This document shows, one piece after another, positions 63,494-64,000 of a stretch of DNA of 64,000 nt (position 1 is its first letter; every line of letters starts with the position of its first letter). The stretch comes from a virus: positions 26,242-90,241 of IMG/VR virus record IMGVR_UViG_3300037189_012019. One strand, given 5' to 3'. A program made the translations under genes and the position numbers. The notes beneath the pieces were generated by a model. That model did not search any database. It was not told where the DNA came from and saw nothing but the letters and a program-made list of their open reading frames with translations.

Positions 63494-64000
63494 ATGAAGT
63501 ATGATTTCCCACGCATCACCCACCTTGATCAGGTTCGTCCTGCGATTGAAGGTCGTGATGAGTTTATCATTGCAGAACGTGATTGGGGCTATGTAGTCAA
63601 CTACATGGTATCCATGACCGATACCTTTCCTCCTGTTACGGAAGATGAATACTGGTGTCCTGGTTGCAAGCAATTGATCAAGGATATTGATCACTGTGGT
63701 TCACAGCGTTGCCCTGAATCTGTCAACCTTGCGGCTATTCGTCGTGAGTGTCGTGGTATGCTGTTCCACAAGGACGGCTCTATCATGTCACGCCGTCTGC
63801 ACAAGTTCTTCAACATTGGTGAACGTGATGAAACGCAGTTTGGTGTGATTGACTTCACGCAGCCACATGTTATCTTGGAGAAGTTAGACGGCTCTATGAT
63901 CACGCCTGTCTACATGCCTGATGGTAGCATCCGTTGGGGAACCAAGATGGGTTTGACCGAAGTCTCTATGCAAGCAGAAGAGTTTGTTGCTCGTCATCCA
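63494..64000 (+). CDS. T4 RnlA-like RNA ligase (partial at window end)
   Basis: The first 169 residues are visible. R-R-E-C-R-G-M-L-F, then H-K-F-F-N-I-G-E and L-E-K-L-D-G-S-M (motif I, Lys nucleophile) are as in T4 RNA ligase 1. A small zinc-ribbon-like insertion, C-P-G-C and C-x5-C, lies at about residues 56-75 before the core, which T4 RnlA lacks. The enzyme seals broken tRNAs after PNK/phosphatase healing (genes at 50.1-51.4 kb). It is cut by the window end. Confidence 0.88.
   Translation, partial: MKYDFPRITHLDQVRPAIEGRDEFIIAERDWGYVVNYMVSMTDTFPPVTEDEYWCPGCKQLIKDIDHCGSQRCPESVNLAAIRRECRGMLFHKDGSIMSRRLHKFFNIGERDETQFGVIDFTQPHVILEKLDGSMITPVYMPDGSIRWGTKMGLTEVSMQAEEFVARHP

Noticed and set aside
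1-64000. Prophage or plasmid integration signs, insertion sequences, attachment sites
   Set aside because: No integrase, transposase, terminal inverted repeats or att-like duplication was seen; the content is uniformly lytic-phage-like.

Overview
This window looks like an internal 64 kb piece of a large, AT-rich, T4-like myovirus genome. Its host is probably an alphaproteobacterium of the streamlined aquatic kind. The phage evidence is a PAAR spike tip, a lysozyme-bearing spike or hub protein, fibre and lectin-like structural proteins, DexA-like and UvdE-like enzymes, a T4 RnlA-type RNA ligase, split polynucleotide kinase/phosphatase genes, seven tRNAs, several GIY-YIG-type endonucleases, four peptidoglycan hydrolases, and many copies of a T4-type late promoter (TATAAATA and relatives). 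The host evidence is a circularly permuted two-piece tmRNA of alphaproteobacterial style, a phasin-like protein and a PlcP/glycosyltransferase pair known from marine alphaproteobacteria. No terminase, capsid, polymerase or tail-sheath gene is present, so most of the core genome lies outside the window.

Layout. 1-5.9 kb: virion genes (Sm-like small protein, PAAR, repeat protein, lysozyme fusion) and the first of six SGNH-hydrolase-like proteins. 5.9-6.2 kb: permuted tmRNA behind a perfect late promoter. 6.2-13.2 kb: secreted cell-wall hydrolase, minus-strand lipase/lipoprotein operon, a large secreted autotransporter-like protein, and a membrane coiled-coil protein. 13.2-18.3 kb: bS21, GMP reductase, Hsp20, ClpS, phosphoesterase, tRNA-Thr and a structured RNA. 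18.4-28.8 kb: fibre protein, carbamoyltransferase, SGNH protein, UvdE, MetK, phasin, CxC protein, LamG protein and small genes. 28.8-30.5 kb: sugar genes. 30.6-34.8 kb: a curli-type island (CsgF, CsgG, two curlin-repeat proteins, FecR-like protein and a secreted amidase). 34.9-40.9 kb: PlcP-Agt lipid-remodelling pair, a structured RNA, a GHKL ATPase and a CHASE2 adenylate cyclase. 40.9-43.9 kb: minus-strand cassette of holin-like and secreted small proteins with a fibrinogen-like protein. 43.9-49.8 kb: DexA, AdoMet decarboxylase, three proteins with T4-type capsid-targeting N-termini, a C-methyltransferase and an SGNH protein. 50-58.6 kb: nucleic-acid repair and tRNA genes interleaved with endonucleases, SGNH proteins, GH19 endolysin and MTA/SAH nucleosidase. 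58.6-64 kb: capsid-targeted GGCT-like protein, amidinotransferase, radical SAM enzyme and RNA ligase.

How the genes seem to work together (inference). Near-consensus sigma70 promoters (TTGACA-N16/17-TATAAT-like) drive early or housekeeping genes and tRNAs. T4-type late promoters drive virion, lysis, tmRNA, curli-region, PlcP and cyclase genes. Several of these promoters sit so close to the ATG that the mRNAs would be leaderless or nearly so. At least a dozen products carry export signals, so this phage seems to rebuild the host envelope: an amyloid secretion channel with its own curlins, a FecR-like sensor, a cAMP-producing CHASE2 cyclase, phospholipid-to-glycolipid remodelling and surface sugars. 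A second theme is SAM and polyamine metabolism (MetK, AdoMet decarboxylase, MTA/SAH nucleosidase). A third is protein quality control (tmRNA, ClpS, Hsp20). CsgGF-like genes and tmRNA have, as far as I recall, been noted in marine myophages of SAR11/OM43-type hosts. The combination with curlins, FecR and a CHASE2 cyclase is the part most worth following up.

All calls come from reading the sequence. No database search or folding program was run.
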